The notes under the pieces: generated by a model
Seen by the model: only the letters and a program-made list of their open reading frames with translations
Database searches by the model: none
Told to the model about the DNA's origin: nothing
Assembly: GCA_964058845.1 (NCBI GenBank)
Contig: CAXKVR010000462.1
Span: forward strand, 1-43,165
Length of the DNA: 43,165 bases
DNA from: Carex sylvatica
Taxonomy: Eukaryota > Streptophyta > Magnoliopsida > Poales > Cyperaceae
Direction of reading: 5' to 3'
Part shown: positions 31,788-43,165 of the stretch, in pieces
Layout of the letters: each line of letters opens with the position of its first letter
Numbering within the stretch: the first letter of the stretch is position 1
Position numbers and translations under genes: made by a program

Positions 31788-32027
31788 ATGTCCAAATCTG
31801 GGAACACAAATACCAATAAACCCGACAAAACAAGTGTGCGATCAAGTTCAAACCTTCAACGGGGATCATCAAGCACTAGCAATGCCAACACAATTAAATA
31901 TATGATAACATTTTTAACTTATAAATTTCATAATCTATCAGTCACGATTAGATGTCTTCCTCGACGTCCCTTTTATAAATTTCATGAACTTATAAACCTT
32001 CAACGGCCTCCCTTTTGTAAGTTTTGA
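31788..32027 (+). pseudogene. TTL-like 5' fragment, second copy
   Basis: The first 34 residues (MSKSGNTNTNKPDKT, then SNLQRGSSSTSNAN) match the start of the truncated TTL-like gene at 12239. The sequence then changes to DNA resembling the TTL gene's 3' flank (AAATTTCATAATCTATCAGTC, also near 15045 and 20425), so 5' and 3' ends of the family are fused. The frame ends at 32027 with no TPR. Confidence 0.65.
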
Positions 32028-32599
32028 AGTACCTACATAATTCTTTCCACTCCATTTCTTCTTGCAATTAAGCTCCGCCCGTGATAAGAACATCTACCTC
32101 TACCTCTTCTTGAATCCTCTCTTGCTACACCATGATTAGATGATCTACCTCGGTTGTTACTTGACATTTTTGCGCCTCATTTTTTTTGCATCTTTTTTCC
32201 CTTTTTCTCTTCATTTTTTCACTTGTGTTTGAGATTTGAGTGAGTTGTTAGTGAGAAGAGAGATAAAACATTTATATGTAAGATGTAGGTAGGATTTTAT
32301 AGTGAACCGCCATAAATCATGGTGATCCACTGATAACACGAATTTATATAGCGAAAATACTACTACAAAAAATATTTTTACAATCACCCCTTTATCATTG
32401 GATGTGCTTCCGCAGAGATGGTGTATGTTGATAGGGGTCAAATAAGTAGTGATTTACCCTATCACTTAACCTAAAAAATGGTTATTTATCGAATTACTTT
32501 TATCTATTTTCTAAAGAATTAAATTTATTTTTGCTATTTCACTTGATTTCATAGAATTGCAGAATATTAGCATTATTTGGGCAAAAAAGAGAAGAAAAT
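32028..32599. other. Spacer, nothing recognised
   Basis: Pyrimidine-rich and AT-rich. Short minus-strand frames show no domain. Confidence 0.4.
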
Positions 32600-33480
32600 G
32601 CATCAAGTTGGACACAAGTCAGAGACCAGCTTAGGGCGTGAGGATGCCCTCATCTGCATGCGACCTAGAGAGTGACCGCATATGATTCATGCTAACCTTG
32701 CGACCAAAAGGTAAATCGCATGCGTTTCAGGCATCCGCACATAATAACTGTCAGAACAGCGGTTACAACTTTAGGTCAGGGTTAAAGTCCTATATAAGCA
32801 CCCAATCAAATACCATTTGGTATCTGGAAGCACAACCCACCATTTCAGATCAGAGAACACTACTTTCCATGAATATTAGGATAGATTAGATCTAGGGTTT
32901 CTCTAAAGGAAGGCTATATAATTTACAAATGATAAACTAGTAAAATAGCAAGGTCTTCACTAGAAGAGAAGGGAGAGACAAGAACCAAAGACGGCATATA
33001 TGAGAAGATAAATTGTATAGTGTTAACCTTTCATCTTTCTTTTTTATTCTCTTTCTTCATGTTTTTTGTCTCTTTAGTTGTTGAACTCACCATGAGTGGC
33101 TAAGCAACCCTTTTCTAGGGTGAAGGACTATAATATTGAATTCTTATGAGTTAATCTAATGGTTTTATTTATATTTATCATTTGCGATTGATCTGAATTT
33201 TACTATAGTTTTATTCTTTATATCATTATCTATTTTGGTGAGTTTTAACCTCGACACCATTGAGATGTACACTAATGAAATCCTTTGTGGCTTGTGCCTC
33301 GCTACGATGGCCCTGTTGCGGTTTTCGAGGCTTGATATATATTGGAAAGGTTGTGAGATGGAGATTTAACAGGGGTTTGGAGGAATGTGATCATGGCTAT
33401 GGTTGTGGGAAAATAGAAAACAGAGAAGGCTTGCTAATTCCTGTAATAATAAATTATAAATATAAAAAAATTATGTTTTT
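32600..33480 (+). repeat. Probable Athila-type (Gypsy) LTR, degenerate
   Basis: Has a TATATAA promoter box at 32791-32797 and further on ACCATGAGTGGCTAAGCAAC with CTAGGGTGAAGGACTATAAT, a pattern I associate with Athila-type LTR leaders. It repeats the word CGCATGCG also seen in the Athila relics at 37419 and 38930. Ends could not be fixed and no second copy was aligned. Confidence 0.4.
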
Positions 33481-35160
33481 ATGATAAATTGCGGCACACA
33501 CTTTGCCGCCTGTTTCCATTACTAGAAATATTGAGAGAAAGAAGCCAAAGATTCATCAGAAACTGCCACGAGTAATTATCAATGAAAATCAAAAGATTTA
33601 TAATTATAACTTCTCCTTGGATGGCATCAAGTATAAAATTGTTTAACACAAAGTTAAATCCATAATAATAATAAAAAGACCGTTTAGTTGGCCACATATT
33701 ATGTGTGGGCCGTGTGTCATTTCATCAAACATAATGTACTCCCAACCGGTTGAATACAACCATGTGGCAGATGCGGATATGGGTCAGGTTCGATTTGAGC
33801 TGGAACCGGGTTGGAGATGCGGGTCTGGTCTGATTTAAGATGGAATAGGGTTACTTTGTGGCATCGTTTTGTGTGATAGTCTGTGTTGTAGCCTATGAGA
33901 GGGATGATGTATAAATGTACAAATTTTTATTTTTTTAAAATAAAATAATGGGACGAGAAAAATAGTCAAAAATTAAAAGTGATAAATATGGATTTGTCGA
34001 AGCATTATGGCATTAATATATAAAAAGTTCAATCAGAGAATTCTACCTTCATCGTCATTTGTTTCTGCAACGATGGCAATTGCGGTACGTACAATTTCTT
34101 TTATTGTATTTTCACCTTTTTGTTTCTTTCTTTATTCCTTCCGCTGCTGCATCGAAGTTGCATTTGTTACCTCGAGTAATTCATGTTTCTAGCAGGAAAA
34201 AATGCTGAATAATTCAATACTTGTGTGTTGCATGTTATTTTCATTCATGTGTCATGACTACTCTTTGAAAAAATAGTATGGCATGGTACAACATGACAAC
34301 TGACATGTTCATGATATTGGCAGAAAACAGCACGATGCATGAACAGAGCAACATAATATTAATGCAATTATTTATTCAAATGTTTGACAGATGGCGTACT
34401 GATCATACAATTTCAGAAAACTTCAATTCTATTTCTCGTTTTGAAAGAGAATTGGTAGTTTCAATCAGATCCTAATTATGGCCGATATTAATAGAAGTTA
34501 GTTAGGCTTAATTAAAAGAAAGCGCAGAGCCGCAGATATGTCTCAAACCCTTCAACAGTTTTGCCCACTGCTACCTCACCAGTGTGTCGTGTTAACTGAC
34601 AAGGATTTTTTTTTTAAAAAGGGACAACCTTGGTCGGAAATTGTACAAACTTGAATAGCAAATAAAAATATAAAGAACTTGACCAACTCCCCCATTTCAA
34701 ATCATATTTTGTTAACGGGCTTTTCTGATGGGCTAAGGCCTTGGATGAGTTGGACTTCAGAAACATTTTTTCCTTTCGGAGAGCCTGCCATGGAAGAGTC
34801 AAATTGAAATAATTAAGAAAGCCAGACTGCCAGAGTACAGAACAGTACGGAGTAGAAAAGTTCAGCTACAGCTTGCAATTGAATGGGGACAATAAAGAAC
34901 ATTGTAAATGGAAGGAGTCATAGGAGAGCAGATTAAATAAAACTACTATATATCTGATCAACATATATGGTTAGAACAGTCCTATTCACCTGACCAAAGC
35001 ATTAGGTATAGACTCTTTCATTGCATGTTTGCTATTCGCTAATCTGCATTGACATTGCAATTTGAGATAGATGACAATAAAAATATTACAGTCTACATCT
35101 TTCAAATTGTTCTGTGATTGGTCATGAATATTATTAATTCTTGGTGCTTATTTTGTTGTT
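33481..35160. other. AT-rich spacer, nothing recognised
   Basis: Short frames on both strands show no domain, splice pattern or repeat signature. Confidence 0.4.
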
Positions 35161-35169
35161 GTCATTTAC

Positions 35170-35383
35170 CAGCTCTGAGGACCAAGTAAAACTTCAAAAG
35201 GATGAAATTTGATTTTTCATGCATATTCATGACCAATAATTAGTACTAGTAAATGACATAACTGAAAGAGAAAAATAAGCATACCATGTATTTTTTCAAT
35301 AGGCATTTATGTATATTTTTGTCAATAGGCATACCAGATCTGAGGACAAAGTAAAACTTCGAAAGGATGAAGTTTGATTTTTA
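35170..35383. repeat. Imperfect ~166-bp spaced duplication
   Basis: A 48-base block starting CTGAGGACCAAGTAAAACTT (35175) returns at 35341 with few changes, and parts of it (CCAGATCTGGCATTTATG) recur near 35398-35420. Confidence 0.6.
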
Positions 35384-35759
35384 TAGTAGATGACATACCA
35401 GATCTGGCATTTATGATCTGGCATCATGACAAAAATATTATTAATTCACGCATAATATTAAAAGTCAAACTTCAAAAGGATGTAGCATTTATGTATTTTC
35501 GAAAAGACTTTTGACCAAGCAATTGATAACAAACTAATTATTAGGTTTAAATTAATCAACAGATGTAGCATGCTTATATGTAGCATTTAAAAAAATATAC
35601 TCATATTTTTTGTTTCTTTACAAAAACCTTATAAAACATCCCAAGATTTTTTTTTCCCAATTAATAAAAGTAGCTAATTAACTTGATGGGTTATAATGAT
35701 TCTCAAGATTCAACTGGAGCAACCACTCTCCGTACATTTATTATAATGGCATTAATAAA

Positions 35760-36166
35760 GAGTTTGGCTAGTATAACATCAGTGTCATTTCAACCTATAT
35801 AACACCAACTCTAAAACATATCAAATCGACTTCAAACGGTAAATCCAAACCGTTCAAACCAATTTACATTATGTGTGATGTGTTTACATACAATTTTTTT
35901 ATATTTTTGAGTTATTTTAGTATCAAATCAAGTGGTAAAAATATTAAAAAATTAATGTATTAAAATTAACTTAAAAACTCACATATTTGACTGCTTGACC
36001 TAATACTAAATAAATTCAAAAAGTTATAAATTTTGCATGTAAATGCACAACTAATGAAGTAGATCGGTTTGAACGGTTTGAATTTACCATTTGAAGTTAA
36101 TTTGATAGGTTTTAGAGTTGGTATTATATAGGTTGAAATGACACTGATATTATACTAGCCAAACTC
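35760..36166. mobile_element. Mutator-type foldback MITE (407 bp)
   Basis: Long inverted repeats (GAGTTTGGCTAGTATAACAT against its complement, about 150 bases per arm) with a 9-bp duplicate ATTAATAAA on both sides (35751-35759 and 36167-36175). No coding capacity. The 9-bp duplicate and long arms point to a Mutator-like element. Confidence 0.8.
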
Positions 36167-37149
36167 ATTAATAAATAAGCAAATGAATATAATTTATAGT
36201 TGTTGGAACTTCAAAAGTCAAAACCCTTAATATTTTCTAATATTGATCTATTCAAACAGCCACTCTCCCCCCTCCTGATCCGTACCTCTTATCTTCTCCC
36301 GTACTTAAATTATTTTCTTGATAAATATCTTGCTTACAACTATATCCAGAAATTTGGCATATGAAAGTCAAACAAATATTGAGCTAATTCATACGCTTGG
36401 CGTTCTCTCTCCATTTCTGCTGTTGGATTCTCGAGAACTTACCAGTGCCTATTGACAACTATTCCTATATAGGCGTCTGCACTCATTTTTTTATCTCTAT
36501 CTTTTCATGCATATTTCCATGTTTTCCTATTTTTCTAACTTTTTTGTATTTTTTTTGCTTTTTTGAAAAACTAAATGAATGTAAATAAAAATATGTACTA
36601 GTCATATTTACTATGAATACACACAAATTATCCTTTGGTTTCGCCAAATTGTCGGGGTCAAATTTTAAAGAGATTATAATTTAAAATATTTTTATTTTTT
36701 AGAAATCCTCATACAAAATATTTTAAATAAATTTATTTTCAAAATATTCTTTTTAATAAAATATGTTGTTAGTCTTAGTCTTTCTTGTCCTAAAATCCCT
36801 CATTAATCAAGTGCCTAAGAGACTATATATCTTTTAGGTTTTAACTTGACAAATTTCATCCAAATCATGTTCTTCAACAATTTAACAAGTATGGACTCCC
36901 TAGACCTAAATTAATCCTAGATGCAATTTGCTGAAGATTAAACATGCACGACAAAGACTAGGAAAGCATCCTAATGAGCTTAACAAGAGGCCCTATTCAT
37001 GGTTAGGTTAAATCCTATCTTTCACAAGAACAAAACGTAAACAAGTAATTCAAGAGTTCATGGTTCTCACACTTTCTCCCCCAAGCTTAAATCTTTACAT
37101 CGATAGCAATGTTAATCAATTTGGAAACTTAAAATGAGAAATGTTAGAA
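36167..37149. other. AT-rich spacer with a degenerate primer-binding-site-like motif
   Basis: Near 36641-36660 the sequence CGCCAAATTGTCGGGGTCAA resembles the Athila/Tat primer-binding region (GGCGCCGTTGCCGGGG), plus strand. The match is partial, and no gag follows on this strand. Otherwise nothing recognised. Confidence 0.25.
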
Positions 37150-38640
37150 CCAACAAACTTACAGACTTTAGAAGGGATGAGGCACCCCGCCGAAGGTGAC
37201 ACCTTCACGAGCGCAATAGCATCAAAATTCTGCATAGGTCTCACTCATGATTGCATTGTAGGCTTCCAAATGGTTGAGTCCCTTCAGCAAAGTGTCAAAG
37301 TCCACTCCTCGGTTCAGGTATGACCTGATGGCTACTGAGGCTGATGTTGGTCCTTAAGATGCGATTGAGATACGGCAGGCAGAAGCCGTGCAGTTGTGCG
37401 TGCGGTTGAGGTGATCTGCATGCGATTGAGTGGGTGCCACATATGGTGCAGTTCTGTCACGACTTCTGCTGTTGCGTTATGATTTTTGCGAGGTCTCTTC
37501 GTCTGTCTGGCCTACACTGTGAGTTGATAGGGACATGTGTGCGATATCATCATCTTTCTCGTCGCTTTCGACTATGTGGTGAGAGTTTGATAGATCAGTG
37601 ACATAGTGACCGACATGGATTAGCGTGAAATACATGTTAGCGAGATAAAGGTCATAATTTAGATCGCTCGATTGTTAGTCGAAGGCCATCTTCACAGGTT
37701 TGGTTCTATTCAAGTATGTGATGTTGAGACGGGTTTGCCCCAATGCTTCGTGTTCGTGTTCCACATGAATGTTGAGGTATTTGCATAGCAAGGTCACGAT
37801 TCCTCCCACGGCAATAACTCAGTCCATGCGTATGTCAGTGGCTACTCTATAGAAATGCTCATGAACGAAATATCCTATATTTGGTTGCCACATCCATGAC
37901 TCATTTTTCATTTGTTCTAATAGGAACATGTCTCGATCGATGACTTCATTGTTGGCTTCTCCTATTACGAATATCTAGTTGACTGGAATGATTTAGGCAT
38001 AGCACAAGGGTGCCTCCAAGATGTGATGTGCGTCCCTCAGGTGTTGACCGTCTACTTTCATGGAAACTTCCTCCCAAAAGCTTTGTATCATCATGCATGG
38101 CCCATAGTCACCTTAGGGGTACCAAGCGCTTCATTGATTTCATGTGTCAACATGTTGTATCCTTTTTTGTAGATGGAAAAAAATGTAAGCCCACCTTCCA
38201 CACTAATGGTTGAGAGAAACTCAAGAGTAGGGCGGATGTAGAATTTCTCAGTTCGTAACTTGTCGGCTAACCCTTATATGTAGATGTTGGTTAACAAGTA
38301 CCTCACATGGCCGGAGATATTCATTTCCATCATCGAGTTGAGACACATGCCCTAGTGTTTACGACTTTTCACTCCTTCAAGCTTTGGTATCGCTCCTGGC
38401 GAAGATCAGACGTGAAGTTCAGTTCCCTGTTGGTTGACTCCTTCCATGGTGCTAAGTCCTTGCCCCAACCTGGATTGCCGGTCATCTTCAGAAATTTTGT
38501 GCGACCAGTGCGAATAGTCGTGTAGATGAAGAGGAGCCGCACGTTATTGGCTTCCTTCGACTGCAGGCTTTTGGAATTGCTAAACATCAAGAAACTTAGA
38601 GAGAATTTCAAAATTTGTTGAATGTAGTTAGGGAGAAATG
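37150..38640 (-). pseudogene. Athila-type ORF1 relic
   Basis: Minus-strand pieces in several frames with stops between. The first part has NPGWGKDLAPWKESTNREL; later pieces have RPTLEFLSTISVEGG followed by HEINEALGTPK, and then IAVGGIVTLLCKYLNIHV. This order resembles the extra ORF1 of plant Athila-type Gypsy elements. At least five stops make it non-functional. The ORF's role is not established. Confidence 0.5.
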
Positions 38641-39535
38641 TCAGAAGATTTAATCAGGATTATATAGGGAGAGTAATTGATTGAATGAGTGGAGTGTTGG
38701 TTATTTGGGTACGTAATAGGTGGTTATTTTGCCTAAAATATAACATTTACCAAGAATAACCAAAAATAGTTATTTCCTTAATTAATTCTACTTCAAAATC
38801 ATTTCAAGTCCCTGAGACTACGTGCTGCAGTTATTGAGCAAACTTTAAATGCAAGAAATCAATACTTATTAATTTCTCCTCTTAGTTTCATCTCTAAGCC
38901 GCACAAATACCAATATCACGTGCGGTTCAGTCGCATGCGACTTACAGGTCATCCGCACAGTTGAAAAGCATTTTATATTTTCAAAAATCAAAAGGAATTT
39001 GCCAAAGCATCATCCGTGTGTAGATGGATCAGACCGCATGTGATTGGAGACTACTATATTGGTGGAGAGATTATTGATTTGGCACAGTCCCCCCTTTCGC
39101 ATGCATTTGAGCCCTCAAACGCACAAAAGTGCAAGAAATATTTCAGAGAGATTAAATATGCCTATTAGTTGATGTTCCAATTTGCGTAATTGTGTTATCC
39201 CTCTTGAGTGTGTAAGTTCTATATACGACTTTACATAATTTCATAAGTTATGAAAAATTAGAAAGAAAATAAAAAGTAATTTGAAAGCAAGAAAACCCCT
39301 TGTGTTACCTCCCAAGCAGTGCTTATTTATGGTTCAAAGCTCGACCTTCCTTGTGCCCTAACTATTGGATGATGGTGGGAAGGATCCTTCCTCGTGGGTA
39401 GGTGGTCCTTCATGTCCATATTCCTTTCATATGTGACGCATTTTCAATTCTCTTTGGGGTTGACTTTCGGCTAACCCGAAAAAGGTTGCTTCTACCTCTT
39501 GAGAAGTTCGTGAAATCACTTGCTAAGCAAGCAAC

Positions 39536-40285
39536 TTAAATTTCAATGACTTTTATTCTATCACTTAATGCGGCCACACATGCAGCCATGTCATCGCTCA
39601 CCTTCTTTTGAGCATCAATGAACTTGTCCATCTTCCACTCTAGATATGATTTATGAGTTGGTTGATTGTTGAATTATCGTTGTGGATAAGGTGATTGTGC
39701 ATACCTTCTTTGATAGTTAGGTTGTCGCGTGGACCCTTGATTGTTGTAAGAAGGATTTTGGTTGCTCCTCAAACATGTATTGTAATTGTTGGAGTTGTAA
39801 TTATTAGCTTGAGAATGATCACCTACCATGTTGACTTGTTCCATCCGCTTCTGTCATTAAAGGGCATGGGTTATCAGGACTATGGGGCTCTCTACAGTCT
39901 ACACATGTCACAACGTTTGCCAGTCACTTTTTGCATTGTCAGCTTAGATACGACACTAGTTAGTGCATCCACATTTGTTGATGTCATTAACTCTATGCTT
40001 GCCCGGAGTTGCAGCCTTGTTCGAAGAATGGACTAAAGTGGAATAATTATGACGCTCGCATAAGTCATTAATGATTCAGTTTGCACTCTTAACGCTTTGA
40101 TTGATAAATGCTCCTCCTACAGATGAATCTACCAGTTGCTTCAGATGAGGGAAGAGACCACCATAGAATGACTGTAGGACTAGCCATTTACCCAGTCCAT
40201 GGTGAGAACATTCTCATAGAAGATCCATGTGATGCTCCCAAGCTTTGTTCAAAGATTCTCCATCAAGTTGTTGAAAACCAGCAAT
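39536..40285 (-). pseudogene. Athila-type (Gypsy) gag relic
   Basis: On the minus strand it reads DGESLNKAWEHHMDLL, CSHHGLGKW, LQSFYGGLFPHLKQLVD and SSVGGAFINQS, the retrotransposon gag core of Athila/Tat elements. A further part has KRCDMCRL, then an Asn/Tyr-rich stretch (NNYNSNNYN, NPSYNNQGS) and a coiled tail ending KVIEI. Several stops and frameshifts break it. Protease and RT are absent. Confidence 0.7.
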
Positions 40286-40439
40286 GAGCAAGAAATCAAC
40301 TTAGCCTTGATGGCTAACTATGATGAAAACTCCATGTTGACATGGAGGAGATCATTGCGAAAAACAACATCACTGATAAACTAGCCATGGAGATACTTCG
40401 AGAGGTGGAAAAATCAAGAAATAAGAAGATCTCAAGTAG

Positions 40440-40860
40440 TAGATCATCAAGCACTTGAAATGAGGGTCCCTCATCTCGTTCCAAATGACATACCTATCAA
40501 CGATTGGATTTGGGAGCCAAATGCAAAACCCAACCAATATTGGGATCCTAACTTGGTTAGGACCGGGGCCGATTCGTCGGCTCAAGGGGAGTCCTCTTAC
40601 CCTCTGCCATACGATGACACAATATATGGCACAACATGTAAGTTGGATGGCACAACAAATGGGTAGTCTCTCTACGGGGATGGAAAACATGCAGGCCATG
40701 ATAGAAAAGAATCAGGAGATTGTGGATATTCGGTATGACTGGGTGTCAAGTCAACTGAAGAACACTGAGGCCATTTAGAAAGGCTTATTGCAAAGGTTCA
40801 ACTGTCGTTACCCCGAGAATGATGATGCAGCAGACGAGACCATCTAGGAGGTGAATGGTT
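40440..40860 (+). pseudogene. Fragment resembling the C-terminal part of an Athila-type ORF1 (plus strand)
   Basis: Pieces in two frames: PLPYDDTIYGTT, then MGSLSTGMENMQAMIEKNQE with IVDIRYDWVSSQL and FNCRYPENDDAADE. The Gln/Met-rich coil followed by a short acidic end is typical of such retroelement ORFs. It lies opposite in orientation to the gag relic just to its left, so this zone is a mosaic. Confidence 0.35.
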
Positions 40861-41240
40861 CTTTATTGCTTGACTTATCCATTTTTTTTTCTTTATTATT
40901 TTTATGTGAGATGAGGGTATTTACTTTTGGTCTGTATGATTATTATGTTACTATATGCGGTTCTTATGCTCGAACAGTTAGGAACGTAATTACTTTGGTT
41001 GGTTTTTGGTGGATGAACTGAATTGCTTACTAAGTTTTATTTTTTAAACTTGTTAGATTTGATTATGTGCTTAATTAAAGAAGAAGCTTGCTTGATTTGA
41101 ATAGATATAAACTAGGGCATTATACTTGTTCTACATATGTATACATATATATCTATATTCATATCCCTATTTCTATGTTTCATATTTTATAAAAATATTT
41201 GCGGAATGTATAAATTCAATAGGGATTAAAATCAACTAAA
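40861..41240. other. AT-rich spacer before the right terminal repeat
   Basis: T-rich, with a short TATATA-type run near 41140. No genes or repeats seen. It would border position 1926 if the sequence is circular. Confidence 0.4.
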
Positions 41241-41470
41241 CAGTGATCACTTAAAAATCAAATTAATATCGTCTAAAGATATGTCATGAGAAGTAGGTCG
41301 TCAAATTCAAAATACAATTTCTCGGAATCATGTGAATTAATTTATTATCAACCAAAATCATTCCTAAAACTTCAATAACTTAAAAATTACACCAATTTCA
41401 ATATTCCGCCTATTTAAGAGGAAAATTTATTTGATCATAAATTATAATTCAACATTTTCTTATTAAGGAT

Positions 41471-42978
41471 TCACGGATGCACTAGTCTGCATTGACTGTG
41501 TGTTGTTCGGTCTGACTCTTCTCTTCTCCAACCTTCACCATGTATTCTCGATTTCTTCCACCATCTCCTTACTGTTTCTCCTTTTTCCATTTGAACCATT
41601 CGAGATATCCAACTATGTCGAAGCACCTTTCTTTCACATGTCCTATCTTCCCACAATGTGCACACTTCTGCCTTGACCTTTCCTGGCTGTTGAGATTAGA
41701 GTAACCTTTAGATATCATAGCCATAGAAGTTTGAGTCATACCTTCTTCTCTCCTCATCATGACAAACTGTCTCATGGCCTCCATTCGGACTATTTCATAG
41801 GCTTGTTCAACTGTCGAAAATGGTGATATTTGTAGCACAATTACCCTCACGTTGTCAAGACAGTTATCCAGGCCATCAAGGAAGGTATACACCCTAGTTT
41901 TCTCAAGGTATTCTTTGAACTTCTCGATATCTACAGCATTTGTCATGGGATTGGGTCTTCGAAAGTCTATCTCTCGCCAAACACCTTGCAAGGCATTGTA
42001 GTACTATTCTATTGGTTTACCCGACTGTTTGAGCCGAGTGACCCTCCGATTTAGGTCAAATACCAGAGCCTCATCATTGCTGTCGTAGAAAGTAGTTGCA
42101 AGGGCTTTCCACATCTCTCGTGCGGTTTCATAGTGAATGTAATTTGGAAGGAGCTTGGGATCCAAGGAGTTGATTAGCCCACTCTTGACGAGTCTTCAAC
42201 CCCCTACTTCTGGTATGCTTGATCCCTAGGTTTTGGAGGCAGGAAATCATATGTAATATGGTTTGCTTGTCATGGCCTTTGAGGTGCATACTCACAACTT
42301 GGTACCAAATAGGGTAATTAGAGCCATCTAGTTTTATGGAGATTGGTGATGCAGATATTTCAGGGTTGGTGGTGACAGGAGGTGTTGTTTGTGGTGGTTT
42401 GGTTTGGAGGAACATTAGATGCGCCATTTGAGTTTGTTGTACTGTTATGAGTTCTGTTAGTTTCTCAAACACAGTTTGGGTAGGGGTTTCTTCTGTCATG
42501 GTGAGTAGTTGTGATGGTTTTTAGCCTACAGGATCGAACCATGCTCTGATACCATGTAACTTTAATAGCAGCGGGTAGTGTACGGGCCGTGTACTCTTGT
42601 GCACGGTCCGTGTACGTCAACAAAAACATAAACAAAAAAATAAAGACACAATATTTAATGAGGTTCAGCACCAACTTGGTACCTACGTCCTCCACACTAA
42701 CACACACACTTTTTTATTTTTCAGAAGATAAAGATTACAGGAGAAGAAGGGAAGGCTTTATAGAAAGAGCTTCCCTCAAATTAGGCATATTTTATTTTCC
42801 TTTTCTTTTCTTTCCTTTTCTCTATATATTACAATCTCCAAAAATAAGAAACAAAATAACTCAAAAACATAATGTAAATCTCAAACGGATTCTGCTGCCA
42901 CCTTCCATATCTGGTCTGGCTACTAGGTACACGGTCCGTGTACACACATACATGGACTGTACAGTGTCTGCTTTAACA
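41471..42978 (-). mobile_element. Truncated Copia retrotransposon, second copy
   Basis: Copy of the left-end element with the same breaks: LTR at 42555-42978, primer-binding site complement at 42543-42554, and gag pieces at 42128-42499 and 41569-41991 including the CCHC knuckle. Shared lesions show that the two copies separated after the element decayed, or are one sequence seen twice. Confidence 0.75.
41569..42499 (-). pseudogene. Copia gag pseudogene, second copy
   Basis: Same two gag pieces in different frames as at the left end of the window, with the same frameshift and stops. See the left copy for motifs. Confidence 0.75.
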
Positions 42979-43165
42979 GAGATTTGATTCACGATCGATA
43001 GATCTATGATAAAAAAATCTTTTGTCATTAATATTCTATAAATCATAATTAGAAATAATAAATGTGAATTGTTAAATGTGTTCTTGACGAGAACCAATCC
43101 AAGACAAACTCGGATTCGAGTTTGGACTCACTTTGAGAAGCGTGCAACCGCTATTAAAGAGGGAC

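Larger units (their letters stand above)
41241..43165. repeat. Terminal direct repeat, right copy
   Basis: Same sequence and orientation as the left end of the window. It holds the second copy of the broken Copia element and the first 81 bases of the solo LTR. The DNA just before it (AT-rich, about 390 bases without genes) would join directly to the receptor-kinase upstream region if the molecule is circular. Confidence 0.95.

Noticed and set aside
33260..33484. Short plus-strand frame after the LTR-like segment
   Set aside because: Likely leader or U5-side LTR sequence; cysteine-rich by chance and no family match.
40370..40699. 109-residue minus-strand frame
   Set aside because: Opposite the plus-strand ORF1-like fragment and without any recognisable motif.
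1..43165. tRNA, rRNA, CRISPR or bacterial-type operon structure
   Set aside because: No cloverleaf-like gene, no evenly spaced repeats and no compact co-directional ORFs; the coding pattern is plant nuclear.

Overview
The window is nuclear DNA from a flowering plant, most likely a eudicot; I cannot name the species. The genes have many short exons with GT-AG introns and AT-rich spacers, and the repeats are plant Copia and Gypsy LTR elements, MITEs, and a plant-type primer-binding site (TGGTATCAGAGC) seen three times. Most open frames are intron or repeat shadows, so the gene models below were built by joining exons by hand.

Layout. (1) 1-1925 is repeated without visible change at 41241-43165, in the same orientation, and the two copies are exactly the two ends of the window. 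The repeat carries a broken Copia element (minus strand) and part of a solo LTR. (2) 3610-10569 is a malectin-like LRR receptor kinase gene of 13 exons on the plus strand, interrupted in exon 9 by a small polyadenylated retrocopy. (3) 10747-11859 is a 1.1-kb LTR retrotransposon whose only internal content is a fragment resembling translation factor eIF5B. (4) 12239-15771 holds a truncated TTL-like TPR gene, a 0.9-kb DNA transposon and scattered TTL exon pieces on both strands. (5) 15780-20330 is AT-rich, with a possible LTR relic and three related foldback MITEs. (6) 20628-28586 (minus) is a five-exon TTL-like TPR gene without a thioredoxin domain; a nearly intact, very young Copia element (21577-26545) sits in its third intron. 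(7) 28587-32030 is a rearranged second copy of the locus: hydrophobic exon pieces, an inverted receptor-kinase promoter plus exon 1, a receptor-kinase 3' end and a TTL 5' end. (8) 32030-41240 is mostly degenerate Gypsy/Athila-type sequence with a 407-bp Mutator-type MITE.

How it fits together. The locus is a locally duplicated pair, LRR receptor kinase followed by a TTL-like TPR gene. Members of these two families are known to interact in Arabidopsis (the BRL2/VH1 receptor with TTL3/VIT), so the linkage may be meaningful, although several copies here are damaged. The two locus copies serve as each other's empty sites and date several insertions. The terminal repeat means the molecule is either circular (41,240-bp unit), one unit of a tandem array, or an assembly artefact.
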